A stretch of 64,000 nucleotides of DNA from Streptomyces mangrovisoli (GCF_000974985.2 NZ_LAVA02000001.1:62001-126000); one strand, 5' to 3'; positions 51,588 to 60,292 are shown, numbered from the stretch's first letter. Numbers and translations: made by a program. The notes: generated by a model not told the origin, from the sequence alone.

Positions 51588-51862
51588 TCGCGCAGTTCCC
51601 CGCGCCCCTGGTCACCTGCGGGCTCGTCGTGGCCGTTCGCGCAGTTCCCCGCGCCCCTGGGGGATGTGTGGCTGGGCGGGGTTTCCTCGTGTGGTGCCTC
51701 GCGCCTCTGGGAAAGTGCGGCTGGGTGGGGGTTGCTCGCGCAGTTCCCCGCGCCCCTTTCAGGGGCTTGGGCAGGTGCGCCCCGTCAGGGGCGCGGGGAA
51801 CTGCGCGACCAGCCACGACGAGCCCGCAGGGAGGCACTTGAGGGGCGCGGGGAACTGCGCGA
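51588..51862. repeat. GC-rich 3'-end repeat array, convergent gap 4 (six copies)
   Basis: Minus-oriented copies at 51588, 51637, 51687 (degenerate) and 51736 (spacing 49-50) are followed by plus copies at 51788 and 51842. They lie between the convergent GNAT and PPOX genes. The array shares two long near-identical modules with other arrays: 51654-51757 with 16021-16124, and 51736-51831 with 12452-12547, each with two differences. Confidence 0.92.
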
Positions 51863-51884
51863 GGGGCTTGCCGTCGGGGCGCGG

Positions 51885-52556
51885 CTACGGCCACAGCAGT
51901 TCGTGTTGCCAGGTGGAAGCGGCCGTCAGGCGGTAGCGGAGGCGGACGTGGCGGCGGTGGGGCTCCCCCTGGAAGAACTCCACCTCGGTGGGCGCCAGAT
52001 GGTAGAGCGTCCACGTCGTGGCAGGCGTCGAGGGAGACCGCCGGGCTCGCTCCCACGCCTCCTCGGACGCCGCCCGCAGCTCCTCGACCGAGCCGAGGAC
52101 CTCGCTCTGCCGGCCGGTCAGCGCCGCCGCCAGCGCTCCCGTGGACCGCACCCGCAGATCCGCGTGCGCGTCCTCGGGCGGCGCGACGGCGACGGGCCCG
52201 CGCACCCGCACCTGGCGGCCCAGCACCGGCCAGTAGAAGGCCAGCGCCGCGTACGGGCGGGCGGCCAGGTCCCGCCCCTTCGCGCTGGTGGCGTGCGTCG
52301 CGAACGACCAGCCGTGCGCCGCGTCGGCACCGTGCAGCATCACGATCCGTACGTCCGGCCGGCCCTCCGCGTCCGCCGTCGCCAGCGACATCGTGTGCGG
52401 CTCGCGCTCGCCCGCGGCCACCGCGTCCGCGAACCACGCGGTGAACAGGTCGAGGGGGCCGTCCGGCGCGGCGGCCGGGTCCAGCTCCGGCAGCGAGGTG
52501 ACCTCCGGGTCCCACACCCGCAGCGACCGCAGCAGCTCCTGAAGATCCGTTCCCAT
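51885..52556 (-). CDS. PPOX-class FMN protein, PdxH paralogue
   Basis: A 223-residue split-barrel flavoprotein. Its blocks parallel PdxH: TMSLATADAEGRPDVRIVMLHGAD, WSFATHATSAKGRDLAARPYAALAFYW, and the C terminus VEFFQGEPHRRHVRLRYR. The pyridoxal-phosphate-specific W-G-G-F/W-x-G-R-x-x-R-L-H signature is altered (EFFQGEPHRRH), so it is probably not the vitamin B6 enzyme; the authentic gene lies at 9745. It may be an F420- or FMN-dependent reductase of unknown substrate. Not obviously tied to its neighbours. Confidence 0.85.
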   Translation of the reverse strand: MGTDLQELLRSLRVWDPEVTSLPELDPAAAPDGPLDLFTAWFADAVAAGEREPHTMSLATADAEGRPDVRIVMLHGADAAHGWSFATHATSAKGRDLAARPYAALAFYWPVLGRQVRVRGPVAVAPPEDAHADLRVRSTGALAAALTGRQSEVLGSVEELRAASEEAWERARRSPSTPATTWTLYHLAPTEVEFFQGEPHRRHVRLRYRLTAASTWQHELLWP

Positions 52557-52589
52557 GGTGCGAGTATCGCCCCCCTCGCAGGGAAGGGT

Positions 52590-52643
52590 GGATCACCGCC
52601 CAGGATCACCGCCCAGGATCACCGCCCCAGGATCACCGTCCCC
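52590..52643. repeat. 13-14-bp tandem repeat at the 3' end of the thiolase-like gene
   Basis: Four units of GGATCACCGCCCA type (52590, 52603, 52616, 52630). The stop codon of the minus-strand gene lies inside the third unit, so expansion or loss of units would alter the C terminus. Confidence 0.85.
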
Positions 52644-53806
52644 GACGAGCAGAACCACCCGCCGGTGCCGGACGCCAGGCCCAGTCGGGGTGGGTGGCCG
52701 TCCGTCGTGCGTATCTGCCGTGCCCCCGCCTCGCCCCGTAGCTGCCGTACCGCCTCCACCAGCAGGAACAGGCCGCGCATCCCGGGGTGCTGGGCGGACA
52801 GCCCGCCGCCGTCGGTGTTCACCGGCAGCGCGCCGCCCGCCACCAGCAGCCGGCCCTTCTCCACGAACGCCCCGCCCTCGCCCTTCGCACAGAAGCCCAG
52901 GTCCTCCAGCGTCACCAGCGTCATGTACGTGAAGGCGTCGTAGATCTCCGCGAAGTCGATCTCCGCCGGGCCCACCCCCGCCCGCTCGAAGGCCAGCCGG
53001 CCGCTGACCGCTGCCGGGGAGACGGTGAAGTCGGGCCACTGCGACAGGCTCGCGTGCGAGACGTGCTCGCCGGTGCCGAGCACCCACACCGGCGCCGTAC
53101 GGCAGTCGCGCACGTACTCCTCGGCCGCGAGCAGCACCGCCGCGCCGCCGTCGGAGCGGACGCAGCAGTGCAGCTTCGTGAACGGGTCCGCGATCATCGG
53201 GCCGGACAGGACGTCGTCCACCGTGACCGGCTCGCGGAACATCGCGTCCGGGTTCAGCGCCGCGTTGGCCCGCGTCTGGACCGCCACCTCGGCCAACTGC
53301 TCGATCGTCGTGCCGTGTTCGATCATGTGGCGGCGGGCCGCCATCGCGTACTTCGCGATCAGCGTGTGGCCGTACGGCACCTCGAACTGGAGCGGCCCGC
53401 GCGCGCCGAAGGACAGGTCGCCGGTGCGGCGGCCCGCCCTGATGTCGGCGCGCGCGGTGGAGCCGTAGACCAGCAGCACCGCCTCGGCGTGGCCGCACGC
53501 GATCGCGTCCGCCGCGTGGGCGGCCATCACCTCCCAGGTGGAGCCGCCCACCGAGGTCGAGTCGACCCAGGTGGGCCGCAGGCCCAGGTACTCGGCGACC
53601 TCCGCGGGCGCCAGGGTGCCGAGGCCCGCGGAGGCGAAGCCGTCCACCACCTCCCGCCCGAGCCCCGCGTCCGCGAGCGCGCGGCGGGCCGCCTGGGCGT
53701 GCAGGGCGTACGGCGTGGCGTCCGCCACCCGGCCGCAGTCGGACAGGGACACCCCGACCGCGGCGACTCTCCGCCTGCGGGTGGACACATGGGACACGGC
53801 AGACAC
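52619..53806 (-). CDS. thiolase-like protein (Ltp2-type aldolase candidate), copy 1
   Basis: A 395-residue thiolase-fold protein of the lipid-transfer/SCP2-thiolase branch. Where thiolases have the nucleophilic cysteine, it reads DSTSVGGSTWEVM (about 82-94) without Cys, so Claisen-type thiolysis is unlikely. Conserved family blocks AEIYDAFTYMTLVTLEDLGFCAKGEGGAFVEKG and LPVNTDGGGLSAQHPG remain; the tyrosine of IYDAF is a position where Ltp2 uses tyrosine in catalysis. This points to a retro-aldolase acting with a DUF35 partner. Operator site 8 lies in the divergent promoter. The 3' end runs into a tandem repeat. Confidence 0.85.
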   Translation of the reverse strand: MSAVSHVSTRRRRVAAVGVSLSDCGRVADATPYALHAQAARRALADAGLGREVVDGFASAGLGTLAPAEVAEYLGLRPTWVDSTSVGGSTWEVMAAHAADAIACGHAEAVLLVYGSTARADIRAGRRTGDLSFGARGPLQFEVPYGHTLIAKYAMAARRHMIEHGTTIEQLAEVAVQTRANAALNPDAMFREPVTVDDVLSGPMIADPFTKLHCCVRSDGGAAVLLAAEEYVRDCRTAPVWVLGTGEHVSHASLSQWPDFTVSPAAVSGRLAFERAGVGPAEIDFAEIYDAFTYMTLVTLEDLGFCAKGEGGAFVEKGRLLVAGGALPVNTDGGGLSAQHPGMRGLFLLVEAVRQLRGEAGARQIRTTDGHPPRLGLASGTGGWFCSSGTVILGR

Positions 53807-53861
53807 GACAGGGCTCCTCCCCGGTGCGACGCGCTTCCGTCCTGGCTCTCTCCCTCCTAAT

Positions 53862-53876
53862 ATGACGGCCCGTCAG
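53862..53876. promoter_or_regulatory. CTGACG-N3-CGTCAG operator, site 8
   Basis: ATGACGGCCCGTCAG, with one mismatch at the outer base, lies between the divergent thiolase-like (53806) and acyl-CoA dehydrogenase (53894) genes, 17 bases before the latter. Confidence 0.8.
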
Positions 53877-53893
53877 ATCCGGAGGGAAGAGCC

Positions 53894-55087
53894 ATGGACG
53901 CCACCTTCACCGCCGAGCAGGACGAGATCCGCCGCACGCTGCGCGGCCTGCTGGCCGAGCGGGCGGGGCCGCACGCGCTGCGCGCCGCGCTCGACACCCC
54001 CGCCGGACACGACCGTGACCTGTGGTCCGCCCTCGCCGGACAACTCGGCCTGCCGGGGCTCGCGTTGCCCGAGGAGTACGGCGGCGTCGGCTGCTCGGCC
54101 ACCGAACTCGCCCTCGCCGCCGAGGAGACGGGCCGCGCGCTCGCCCCCAGCCCGCTGCTGGCCACCGCCGTGCTCGCCGCCCCGCTGCTGCTCGCCCTCG
54201 GCACCGGCGCGCAACGCGCCGAGCTGCTGCCCCGGCTCGCCTCCGGCGCGCTCACCGCCGCGCTCGCCGTGCCCGGCACCCTGCTCGCCACCGCCCTCGC
54301 GCTGACCGGCGGCAACGGTGGCGACTGGGCCGGCGGCGGGCGGGCCGGCGGGGTGCAGGCCACCCGGTCGGCGGACGGCGGCTGGCGGCTGTACGGGCAG
54401 GCCGAGCAGGTGCTCGACGGCCACAGCGCCGGACTGCTGCTGGTCGCCGCGCACGCCGGCGGGTTCGCCCGGTCGCGCACCCTGCTCCTCCTCGTGCCGG
54501 GGGACGCGGCGGGCCTGGTGCGGGTGCGGCAGACCGCGCTCGACGCCACCCGCCCGCAGGCCCGCATCCAGCTCCGGGACGTGCCCGCCGACCTGCTCGG
54601 CGCGGACCCGGACGGCACCGGGGTGTCCGCCGCGCTCGCCGCGTGCGGGGACCTCGCCGCCGCGGTGCTCGCCTGCGAGGCCGCAGGGGCCGCCGCGCGG
54701 GCCCTGGAGCGCACGGTCGAGTACGTCGCGCAGCGCGAGCAGTTCGGGCGGGCGGTCGGCTCCTTCCAGGCGGTCAAGCACCGGCTGGCCGACGTCTACG
54801 TGCAGGTCCAGGCGGCCAGGTCGGCCGCCTACTACGCGGCCTGGGCGACCGCGCACGGTGAACGGGCCGGCGCCCTCGCGCTCGCCCAGGGCCTCAAGGC
54901 GCTGCGCGCGGCGAGCGCCGAGGGCATCCAGCTGCACGGCGGGATCGGTTTCACCTGGGAGCACGAGGCCCATCTGTACTTCAAGCGCGCCGCGGGCGAC
55001 GAGCTGCTGTTCGGGCCCGTCCACCGGTTGCGCGCCCATGCCGCGGACGCGGCGCGGCTGTTCGAGGCGGCGGAGGTGACGGTGTGA
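53894..55087 (+). CDS. acyl-CoA dehydrogenase
   Basis: A 397-residue FadE-type protein: FTAEQDEIRRTLRGLLAER, LALPEEYGGVGCSATELALA, YVAQREQFGRAVGSFQAVKHRLADVYVQVQAARSA and the C-terminal QLHGGIGFTWEHEAHLYFKRA. It lacks an EGTSQ-like motif at the end, resembling beta-type subunits of heteromeric enzymes, but has a complete middle domain. A glycine-rich loop (TGGNGGDWAGGGRAGG) is inserted near residue 140. The ATG follows GGAGGGAAGAG. It overlaps the next gene (GTGA). Controlled by operator site 8. Confidence 0.9.
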   Translation: MDATFTAEQDEIRRTLRGLLAERAGPHALRAALDTPAGHDRDLWSALAGQLGLPGLALPEEYGGVGCSATELALAAEETGRALAPSPLLATAVLAAPLLLALGTGAQRAELLPRLASGALTAALAVPGTLLATALALTGGNGGDWAGGGRAGGVQATRSADGGWRLYGQAEQVLDGHSAGLLLVAAHAGGFARSRTLLLLVPGDAAGLVRVRQTALDATRPQARIQLRDVPADLLGADPDGTGVSAALAACGDLAAAVLACEAAGAAARALERTVEYVAQREQFGRAVGSFQAVKHRLADVYVQVQAARSAAYYAAWATAHGERAGALALAQGLKALRAASAEGIQLHGGIGFTWEHEAHLYFKRAAGDELLFGPVHRLRAHAADAARLFEAAEVTV

Positions 55088-55560
55088 CGGCCATCGGCAC
55101 ACGCGTGGTCCAGAAGGTCTCCTCGACCCGCGCCTTCGCCAGGGTCGCGCCCCGGGTCGTCCCGGCCCTCGACCGGGCCGTGCACCGGCTCACCCGTGGA
55201 AAGGTGCTGCTCAGCGCGCTGATGCTGCCCGGGGTGATCCTCACGTCCACCGGCGCGCGCAGCGGACTGGCCCGCCGTACTCCCCTCGCGTGCATGCCCG
55301 AAACGGGCGGGCGCTCGTGGATCCTGGTCGGCTCCAACTTCGGGCGCGAGGGCCACCCCGCCTGGTCGCACAACCTGCTCGCCCACCCGGAGGCCGACAT
55401 CAACCGCAAGGGCGCGGACATCCCGGTCACCGCCGTGCTGCTGGAGGGCGACGAGCGGGAGGCCGTCTGGCGCGAGCTGGTCGCCTTCTGGCCGCCGTAC
55501 GCGACGTACCAGGGGCGGGTGCTGCGGGAGATACGGCTGTTCCGGATCGCCCGGCGGTAG
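55084..55560 (+). CDS. deazaflavin (F420)-dependent nitroreductase-family protein
   Basis: A 158-residue protein of the DUF385/Ddn-like family, split-barrel enzymes that use cofactor F420. Visible are LTSTGARSGLARRTPLACMPETGGRSWILVGSNFGREGHPAWSHNLLAHPEADI, typical for the family. It may reduce an enone or quinone intermediate made by the adjoining dehydrogenase. The GTG start overlaps the dehydrogenase stop. The last gene of this unit. Confidence 0.88.
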   Translation: MTAIGTRVVQKVSSTRAFARVAPRVVPALDRAVHRLTRGKVLLSALMLPGVILTSTGARSGLARRTPLACMPETGGRSWILVGSNFGREGHPAWSHNLLAHPEADINRKGADIPVTAVLLEGDEREAVWRELVAFWPPYATYQGRVLREIRLFRIARR

Positions 55561-55661
55561 GCGGGGCGGGCGGCCGTTCACCGGCGGACATCAGGCGCGA
55601 TCCACCCGAAAACGCTTCCGGGATGTGCCCATGATCGCCCCTTGCGAGCAGAATCTCCCCC

Positions 55662-56114
55662 ATGGACGACGTGGACCGGAAAATCCTTGCCGAGCTTCAG
55701 CAGGACGGGCGGCTGACCGTGACCGAGCTGGCCGGGCGGGTGCGGCTGAGCGTCTCGCCCTGCCACCGCAGACTGCGCGAGCTGGAGCGCTCGGGCGCCG
55801 TGCAGGGGTACCGGGCGGTGGTGGACCCGGCCGCGCTCGGGCTCCGCTTCGAGGCGCTGGTCTTCGTGTCGATGCGGCAGGAGGACCGGGACACGGTCGC
55901 CGGGTTCGAGCGGGCCCTCGGCGAGGTGGAGCAGGTGCTGGAGGCGCAGCGGCTGTTCGGGGACCCCGACTACCTGCTGCGGGTGGCCACGGCCGACCTG
56001 GCGGCCTTCCAGCGGCTGTACGACGAGCGGCTGGCGACCCTGCCGGGGGTGCAGCGGCTGACGTCCACGCTGGTGATGAAGCACGTGGTGCGGGACCGCC
56101 CGCTGCCCATGTGA
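55662..56114 (+). CDS. Lrp/AsnC-family transcriptional regulator
   Basis: A 150-residue regulator. The N-terminal helix-turn-helix is MDDVDRKILAELQQDGRLTVTELAGRVRLSVSPCHRRLRELERSG. The C-terminal RAM/ligand domain (70-145) includes VFVSMRQEDRDTVAGFERALGEVEQV and DPDYLLRVATADLAAFQRL. Such proteins bind amino acids and adjust transport or metabolism genes. The usual target, a divergent LysE-type exporter, is absent; its targets here are unknown. It is convergent with the TetR gene. Confidence 0.9.
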   Translation: MDDVDRKILAELQQDGRLTVTELAGRVRLSVSPCHRRLRELERSGAVQGYRAVVDPAALGLRFEALVFVSMRQEDRDTVAGFERALGEVEQVLEAQRLFGDPDYLLRVATADLAAFQRLYDERLATLPGVQRLTSTLVMKHVVRDRPLPM

Positions 56115-56160
56115 ACGGCGTCCGGTGGGGCGGCCGTCTCGGGGCGCGCGGCAGGCGGCA

Positions 56161-56194
56161 GTTCACCGAGGTGAACCACCGCCTGTCAGACAGG
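56161..56194. terminator. two short inverted repeats between convergent regulators
   Basis: GTTCACCGAGGTGAAC (56161-56176) has perfect 7-base arms around GA, and CCTGTCAGACAGG (56182-56194) has perfect 6-base arms around A. In the 116-base gap between lrp and tetR ends they may act as a weak bidirectional terminator or as a binding site. Confidence 0.45.
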
Positions 56195-56230
56195 ACTTGG
56201 CGCCCGGACGGGGATCTGCGAGCGGCCGGG

Positions 56231-56878
56231 CTACTTCGTCGGCTTCTTGCCGGTGACACCCAGGTGTACCAACAGCGCGAGATTCGGCTTGAGTTCGGCC
56301 TGCTTGACGCCCCAGGTCTGGAAGCCCTTCTGGTGTGCGGCCACCGCCGCGAGCATGGCGACCAGCGAGCCCGCGATCGCGGCCGGGTTCACGTCCTTGT
56401 CGATCCGGCCCTTGGCCTGCAACTCGGCGATGGAGTCGGACAGGGAGTTGTTCACGGAGTTCAGGATCTTCATGCGGATCTTGTAGAAGCGCTTGTCGCC
56501 CTCGGCGGCGCCGAGGTCGACCACCCGCAGGATCGCGTCGTTCTTGCGCCAGAACTCCAGGAATCCGTCGACGAGTTCCTGTGCCGTCTGCCAGCCCGCC
56601 TTGCCGGTCCAGCTGCGTTCGGCGACCAGCTCGGTCAACCCGGCGCCCTCGGCGGCCATTTGTTCGGCGATCTCCAGGACGGCGCCCTCGACGTCCGGGA
56701 AGTACTGGTAGAAGGTCGCGGGCGAAGTGCCCGCCTTCCGGGCGACATCGATGACCTTGACGTCCCGGTACGGAGAGGAGCTGAGCATCTCGCTGAGGCA
56801 TTCGAGCAGCTTCTGCCGCGTCGCCTGCCCACGCCGGCCGGCCACGCGGCCGTCGACGGTACGCACTTGTCCTGTCAT
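56231..56878 (-). CDS. TetR-family regulator, candidate controller of the CTGACG regulon
   Basis: A 215-residue TetR protein. The N-terminal domain has GRRGQATRQKLLECLSEMLSS and the helix-turn-helix VIDVARKAGTSPATFYQYFPDVEGAVLEIAEQ. The ligand domain includes GKAGWQTAQELVDGFLEFWRKNDAILRVVDLGAAEGDKRFYKIRMKILNSV. The C terminus is Lys-rich (GKKPTK). A degenerate form of the CTGACG palindrome overlaps its start codon, suggesting autoregulation. Apart from the operon regulator at 7715, it is the only TetR gene in the window, and it lies within the regulated gene set. In S. coelicolor I recall a TetR gene in this position, upstream of kbpA-afsK. Confidence 0.88.
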   Translation of the reverse strand: MTGQVRTVDGRVAGRRGQATRQKLLECLSEMLSSSPYRDVKVIDVARKAGTSPATFYQYFPDVEGAVLEIAEQMAAEGAGLTELVAERSWTGKAGWQTAQELVDGFLEFWRKNDAILRVVDLGAAEGDKRFYKIRMKILNSVNNSLSDSIAELQAKGRIDKDVNPAAIAGSLVAMLAAVAAHQKGFQTWGVKQAELKPNLALLVHLGVTGKKPTK

Positions 56879-56886
56879 GCCGTCAG
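56872..56886. promoter_or_regulatory. degenerate CTGACG-N3-CGTCAG site at the TetR start codon
   Basis: CTGTCATGCCGTCAG matches 10 of 12 arm positions and covers the ATG of the TetR gene (start 56878). A repressor bound here could block initiation or early elongation. Confidence 0.45.
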
Positions 56887-57000
56887 CTTACCGAGGGGTG
56901 ATCGGAGCGCGATTCGGCCGACTGCAAATGGGGTGCATGGGGGTGCGGAGGGTGGTGTGCCTGGTCTGCGGGGTGCGGACACGGCCGTTACGTTGGCTGT

Positions 57001-57735
57001 ATGGCCGAAAACAGGGCATCGGTGTACGGAGAGGACGTCCGTGAGGGCGTCCCGTGCTGGGTGGACGCGCAGCTTCCCGACGTGGCGGCGGGGCAGCGGT
57101 TCTACGGCGAGCTTTTCGGGTGGACCTTCGAGGAGGCGCGCGGGGAGTCGGTGTGGGCCCGGCTGGGGGGCGAGTTCGTCGCCGGCCTGGAGCACAAGAC
57201 GGACGGCCGGATGCCGACCGTGTGGACGGTGTACTTCGCCACCCCGGACGCGGAGGGGTTCACCGCCCGGATCGGCCGGGCCGGCGGGCAGGTCGTCACG
57301 GCCCCGACGGTGGTCGGCGGGCTGGGCACCGCCGCGCTCGCCGCCGACCCCGAGGGCGCGGTCTTCGGCGTCTGGCAGCCCGCCGCCCACCGCGGCTTCG
57401 GCCGCCGCCACGAGCCGGGCACCTTCGGCTGGGTCGAGCTCTACGCCCGCGACACCGAGGCGGCCAACGCCTTCTACGGCGCCCTGTTCCACGAGGCCCT
57501 GTTCGGGCCCGGCGCCGACCCCGACTTCGGCCGTGCGCCCGTCTCCGGCGTCTTCGCGGCCGAGATGCCGCCGCACTTCCTCGTCCACTTCCGGGTGACG
57601 GACTGCGAGGCCGCCCTCGGCACGGTCCGGCGGCTCGGCGGGCGGGTCCAGGTGCCTCCTTTCGACGCGTCGTACGGAAAGGTGGCCGTCGTCACCGACA
57701 ATCAGGGGGCGTCCTTCGCGCTGCTCCAGCGCTGA
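57001..57735 (+). CDS. kbpA: VOC-family protein, probable AfsK inhibitor KbpA
   Basis: A 244-residue protein of two VOC (glyoxalase/dioxygenase fold) repeats, about 15-120 and 135-242. The first has PCWVDAQLPDVAAGQRFYGELFGWTF; the second has FGWVELYARDTEAANAFYGALF. It lies directly upstream of afsK. In S. coelicolor the gene at this place encodes KbpA, which binds AfsK and inhibits its autophosphorylation. The identity is taken from position and remembered size rather than from residue-level comparison. Metal ligands expected in VOC enzymes are not clearly conserved, which fits a binding role. Confidence 0.65.
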   Translation: MAENRASVYGEDVREGVPCWVDAQLPDVAAGQRFYGELFGWTFEEARGESVWARLGGEFVAGLEHKTDGRMPTVWTVYFATPDAEGFTARIGRAGGQVVTAPTVVGGLGTAALAADPEGAVFGVWQPAAHRGFGRRHEPGTFGWVELYARDTEAANAFYGALFHEALFGPGADPDFGRAPVSGVFAAEMPPHFLVHFRVTDCEAALGTVRRLGGRVQVPPFDASYGKVAVVTDNQGASFALLQR

Positions 57736-57916
57736 GATGTCTCATTGATCACGGGACATCCCGATATCGGACCGGGTTCGCAACCAGTGCCCGGGCCAGG
57801 AAGAATCGGGGTGCGTGCCGCCATGGCGGTGTGGTGGTGAGACGCTGCACGGGGTCGCGTACACAGGTGGGACGACGCGTGGGACGACGCGGCTCGTACG
57901 GGGAGGTGGCAGGCAA

Positions 57917-60241
57917 GTGGTGGATCAGCTGACGCAGCACGATCCGCGGCGGATCGGGCCGTTCGAGGTGCTGGGACGGCTGGGTGCCGGCGGCATGGGG
58001 CTGGTCTATCTGGCGCGCTCGGCGTCCGGCCGGCGCGTGGCGATCAAGACGGTCCGCACGGAGCTCGCCGAGGACCAGCTCTTCCGGGTGCGCTTCACCC
58101 GTGAGGTGGAGGCGGCGCGGGCGGTCTCCGGCTTCTACACGGCCGCCGTCGTCGACGCCGACCCGCGTGCCGCGGTGCCGTGGCTGGCCACCGCCTACGT
58201 TCCGGCGCCCTCCCTCGAGGAGATAGTGAACGAGTGCGGGCCGATGCCCGCCCAGGCCGTGCGCTGGCTCGCGGCGGGCGTCGCGGAGGCGCTCCAGTCG
58301 ATCCACGGCGCGGGGCTCGTCCACCGCGACCTGAAGCCGTCCAACGTGCTCGTCGTCGAGGACGGCCCGCGCGTCATCGACTTCGGCATCGCCTCCGGTG
58401 TTTCGAACACCCGTTTGACGATGACCAATGTCGCCGTCGGCACCCCCGCGTACATGTCACCCGAGCAGGCGAAGGACTCCCGCAGCGTCACCGGCGCCAG
58501 CGACGTGTTCTCGCTCGGCTCGATGCTGGTCTTCGCCGCCACCGGCCATCCGCCCTTCCACGGCGCCAACCCGGTCGAGACGGTGTTCATGCTGCTGCGC
58601 GAGGGCCCGGACCTGGAAGGCCTGCCGGACGAGCTGCGCCCGCTGATCGAGTCCTGCATGCAGATGGAGGCCACCGGCCGGCCCAACCCCGCCGACCTCC
58701 AGGCGCAGCTCGCCCCGCACCTGTTCGGTTCCGGCTCCGACGACAGCGGTACGGCCTCGGCCTGGCTGCCCGAGAAGGCGGTCGGCCTGATCGAGTCCCG
58801 GCGCGGCGGCCGCCCGCCGGCCCGGCCCGCCCCGGCGAGCCCGCGCAGCGGCGGCCGGATCGGCGTGCCGCCCCCGCCGTCCCACGACCCCGTGCCGGTC
58901 GGCGCCCCGGCCGCCGGCGGCCCGGTCCAGCTGCCCGGCGCCGCCGTGCCGATCGGCCCCGGACCGCGGGTCGCCGACGCCCGCGCCGCGGCCGTCAAGG
59001 CGCCCCCGCCGGAGGCCGGTCTGGTCGCCGCCTGGTCCCGCCCCGGCGTCAACGGCGCCGACCCGGCCGTCCCCGCGCCGCAGGCCCCGCTGCCGGCGGA
59101 GACCGCGGGCGGCTGGCGCCCCTGGCGCTTCCGGATGTCGAACGACGTCTGGGGCACCCCCGTGGTCGGCGGCGACCTCGTCTACGTCACCTCCTTCGAG
59201 GTGCACGCGCTGGACGTGGCGACCGGCCGCCGCCGCTTCAAGACCCGTGACGTGGCCTGGTCGATGGCGGTCGCGGACGGCCGTGTGCACGCCTCCGACG
59301 GCCCCACGCTGTTCGCCCTGGACGCCCGCGAGGGCAGCGACCTGTGGCGGCTCCAGACGGACGCCTGGGTGTACTCCCTGCACGCCGACCGGGGCACGGT
59401 CGTCACCGGCACCCGCGGCGGCGGCGTCCAGGCCTGGGAGGCCTCCAGCGGGCAGAAGCTGTGGGAGCTGTCCGGTGCCCAGACCGACTTCGAGTCCCCC
59501 GAGGCCGGGCCCGCCGTGCACGACGGCACGGTCTACGTCTGGCAGGACGCCCGGCTGCGCGCCCTGGACGCCCGCACCGGCGACGAGCGCTGGTCCTACC
59601 CGGTCGGCGACGCCGCCTCCTGCGGCGGGGTCCCGCTGCGGCTGACCGCGGCCCCGGACGGACACGTCTACCTCGCCGCGGGCTCCCGGGTGATCGCCGT
59701 GGACGTGGCGAGCGGCATGGTGCGCTGGCACTTCGAGGCGCCCGCGGTCTTCCTCAGCCCGCCCGCCTTCGCGCCCGGCCCCGCCGTCACCGGCGGCGGC
59801 GTGTACCTCGCCGACTACCTCGGCACGGTCTACGCCCTCGACGCCACCGACGGCCGCGACCGCTGGCGCATCGCCACCGAGTCCCGTACGTCCATCGAGC
59901 CGGTGCTGGTGGCCGCGGGCCATGTGCACGTCGGCAGCGGCAAGGGCGTGTACACCCTGGACGCCGTGACCGGCACGCCCAAGTGGCGCTTCCAGGCGGG
60001 CGGCGACATCGTGGGCGCCCCGGCGGTGGCGGAGGGCCGCATCCACTTCGGCTCGACCGACCACCTGCTGTACACGCTGAAGGCGGACGACGGACGGCTG
60101 CGCTGGAAGCTGGCCACCGGCGGCGAGATCACCGGCTCCCCGGTGGTCACGGACGGTGTGGTGTACGCGTGCAGCAAGGACCGGTGCGTGTACGCGCTGG
60201 ACGCGGAGAAGGGCACGGGCACGGCGCGCTCCGCGGGTTGA
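57917..60241 (+). CDS. afsK: serine/threonine protein kinase AfsK
   Basis: A 774-residue kinase starting MVDQLTQHDPRRIGPFEVLG, as I remember for S. coelicolor AfsK. Kinase motifs are GAGGMG (24-29), Lys44 in VAIK, HRDLKPSN (136-143), DFG (155-157) and APE-like SPEQ. Thr168 in NTRLTMT matches the reported autophosphorylation site, supporting the start at 57917 rather than an upstream frame extension. A Pro-rich linker (about 260-400) leads to a C-terminal beta-propeller of PQQ-like repeats (VVGGDLVYVTSFEVHALDVATGRRRF type). AfsK phosphorylates AfsR (secondary metabolism) and DivIVA (polar growth). The S. coelicolor protein is slightly longer (about 799). Confidence 0.96.
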   Translation: MVDQLTQHDPRRIGPFEVLGRLGAGGMGLVYLARSASGRRVAIKTVRTELAEDQLFRVRFTREVEAARAVSGFYTAAVVDADPRAAVPWLATAYVPAPSLEEIVNECGPMPAQAVRWLAAGVAEALQSIHGAGLVHRDLKPSNVLVVEDGPRVIDFGIASGVSNTRLTMTNVAVGTPAYMSPEQAKDSRSVTGASDVFSLGSMLVFAATGHPPFHGANPVETVFMLLREGPDLEGLPDELRPLIESCMQMEATGRPNPADLQAQLAPHLFGSGSDDSGTASAWLPEKAVGLIESRRGGRPPARPAPASPRSGGRIGVPPPPSHDPVPVGAPAAGGPVQLPGAAVPIGPGPRVADARAAAVKAPPPEAGLVAAWSRPGVNGADPAVPAPQAPLPAETAGGWRPWRFRMSNDVWGTPVVGGDLVYVTSFEVHALDVATGRRRFKTRDVAWSMAVADGRVHASDGPTLFALDAREGSDLWRLQTDAWVYSLHADRGTVVTGTRGGGVQAWEASSGQKLWELSGAQTDFESPEAGPAVHDGTVYVWQDARLRALDARTGDERWSYPVGDAASCGGVPLRLTAAPDGHVYLAAGSRVIAVDVASGMVRWHFEAPAVFLSPPAFAPGPAVTGGGVYLADYLGTVYALDATDGRDRWRIATESRTSIEPVLVAAGHVHVGSGKGVYTLDAVTGTPKWRFQAGGDIVGAPAVAEGRIHFGSTDHLLYTLKADDGRLRWKLATGGEITGSPVVTDGVVYACSKDRCVYALDAEKGTGTARSAG

Positions 60242-60292
60242 ACCTGGGTCCGTGGCCGGCGTCGTTGTCGGCTGCGGGCCGGTCGTGGCCGT

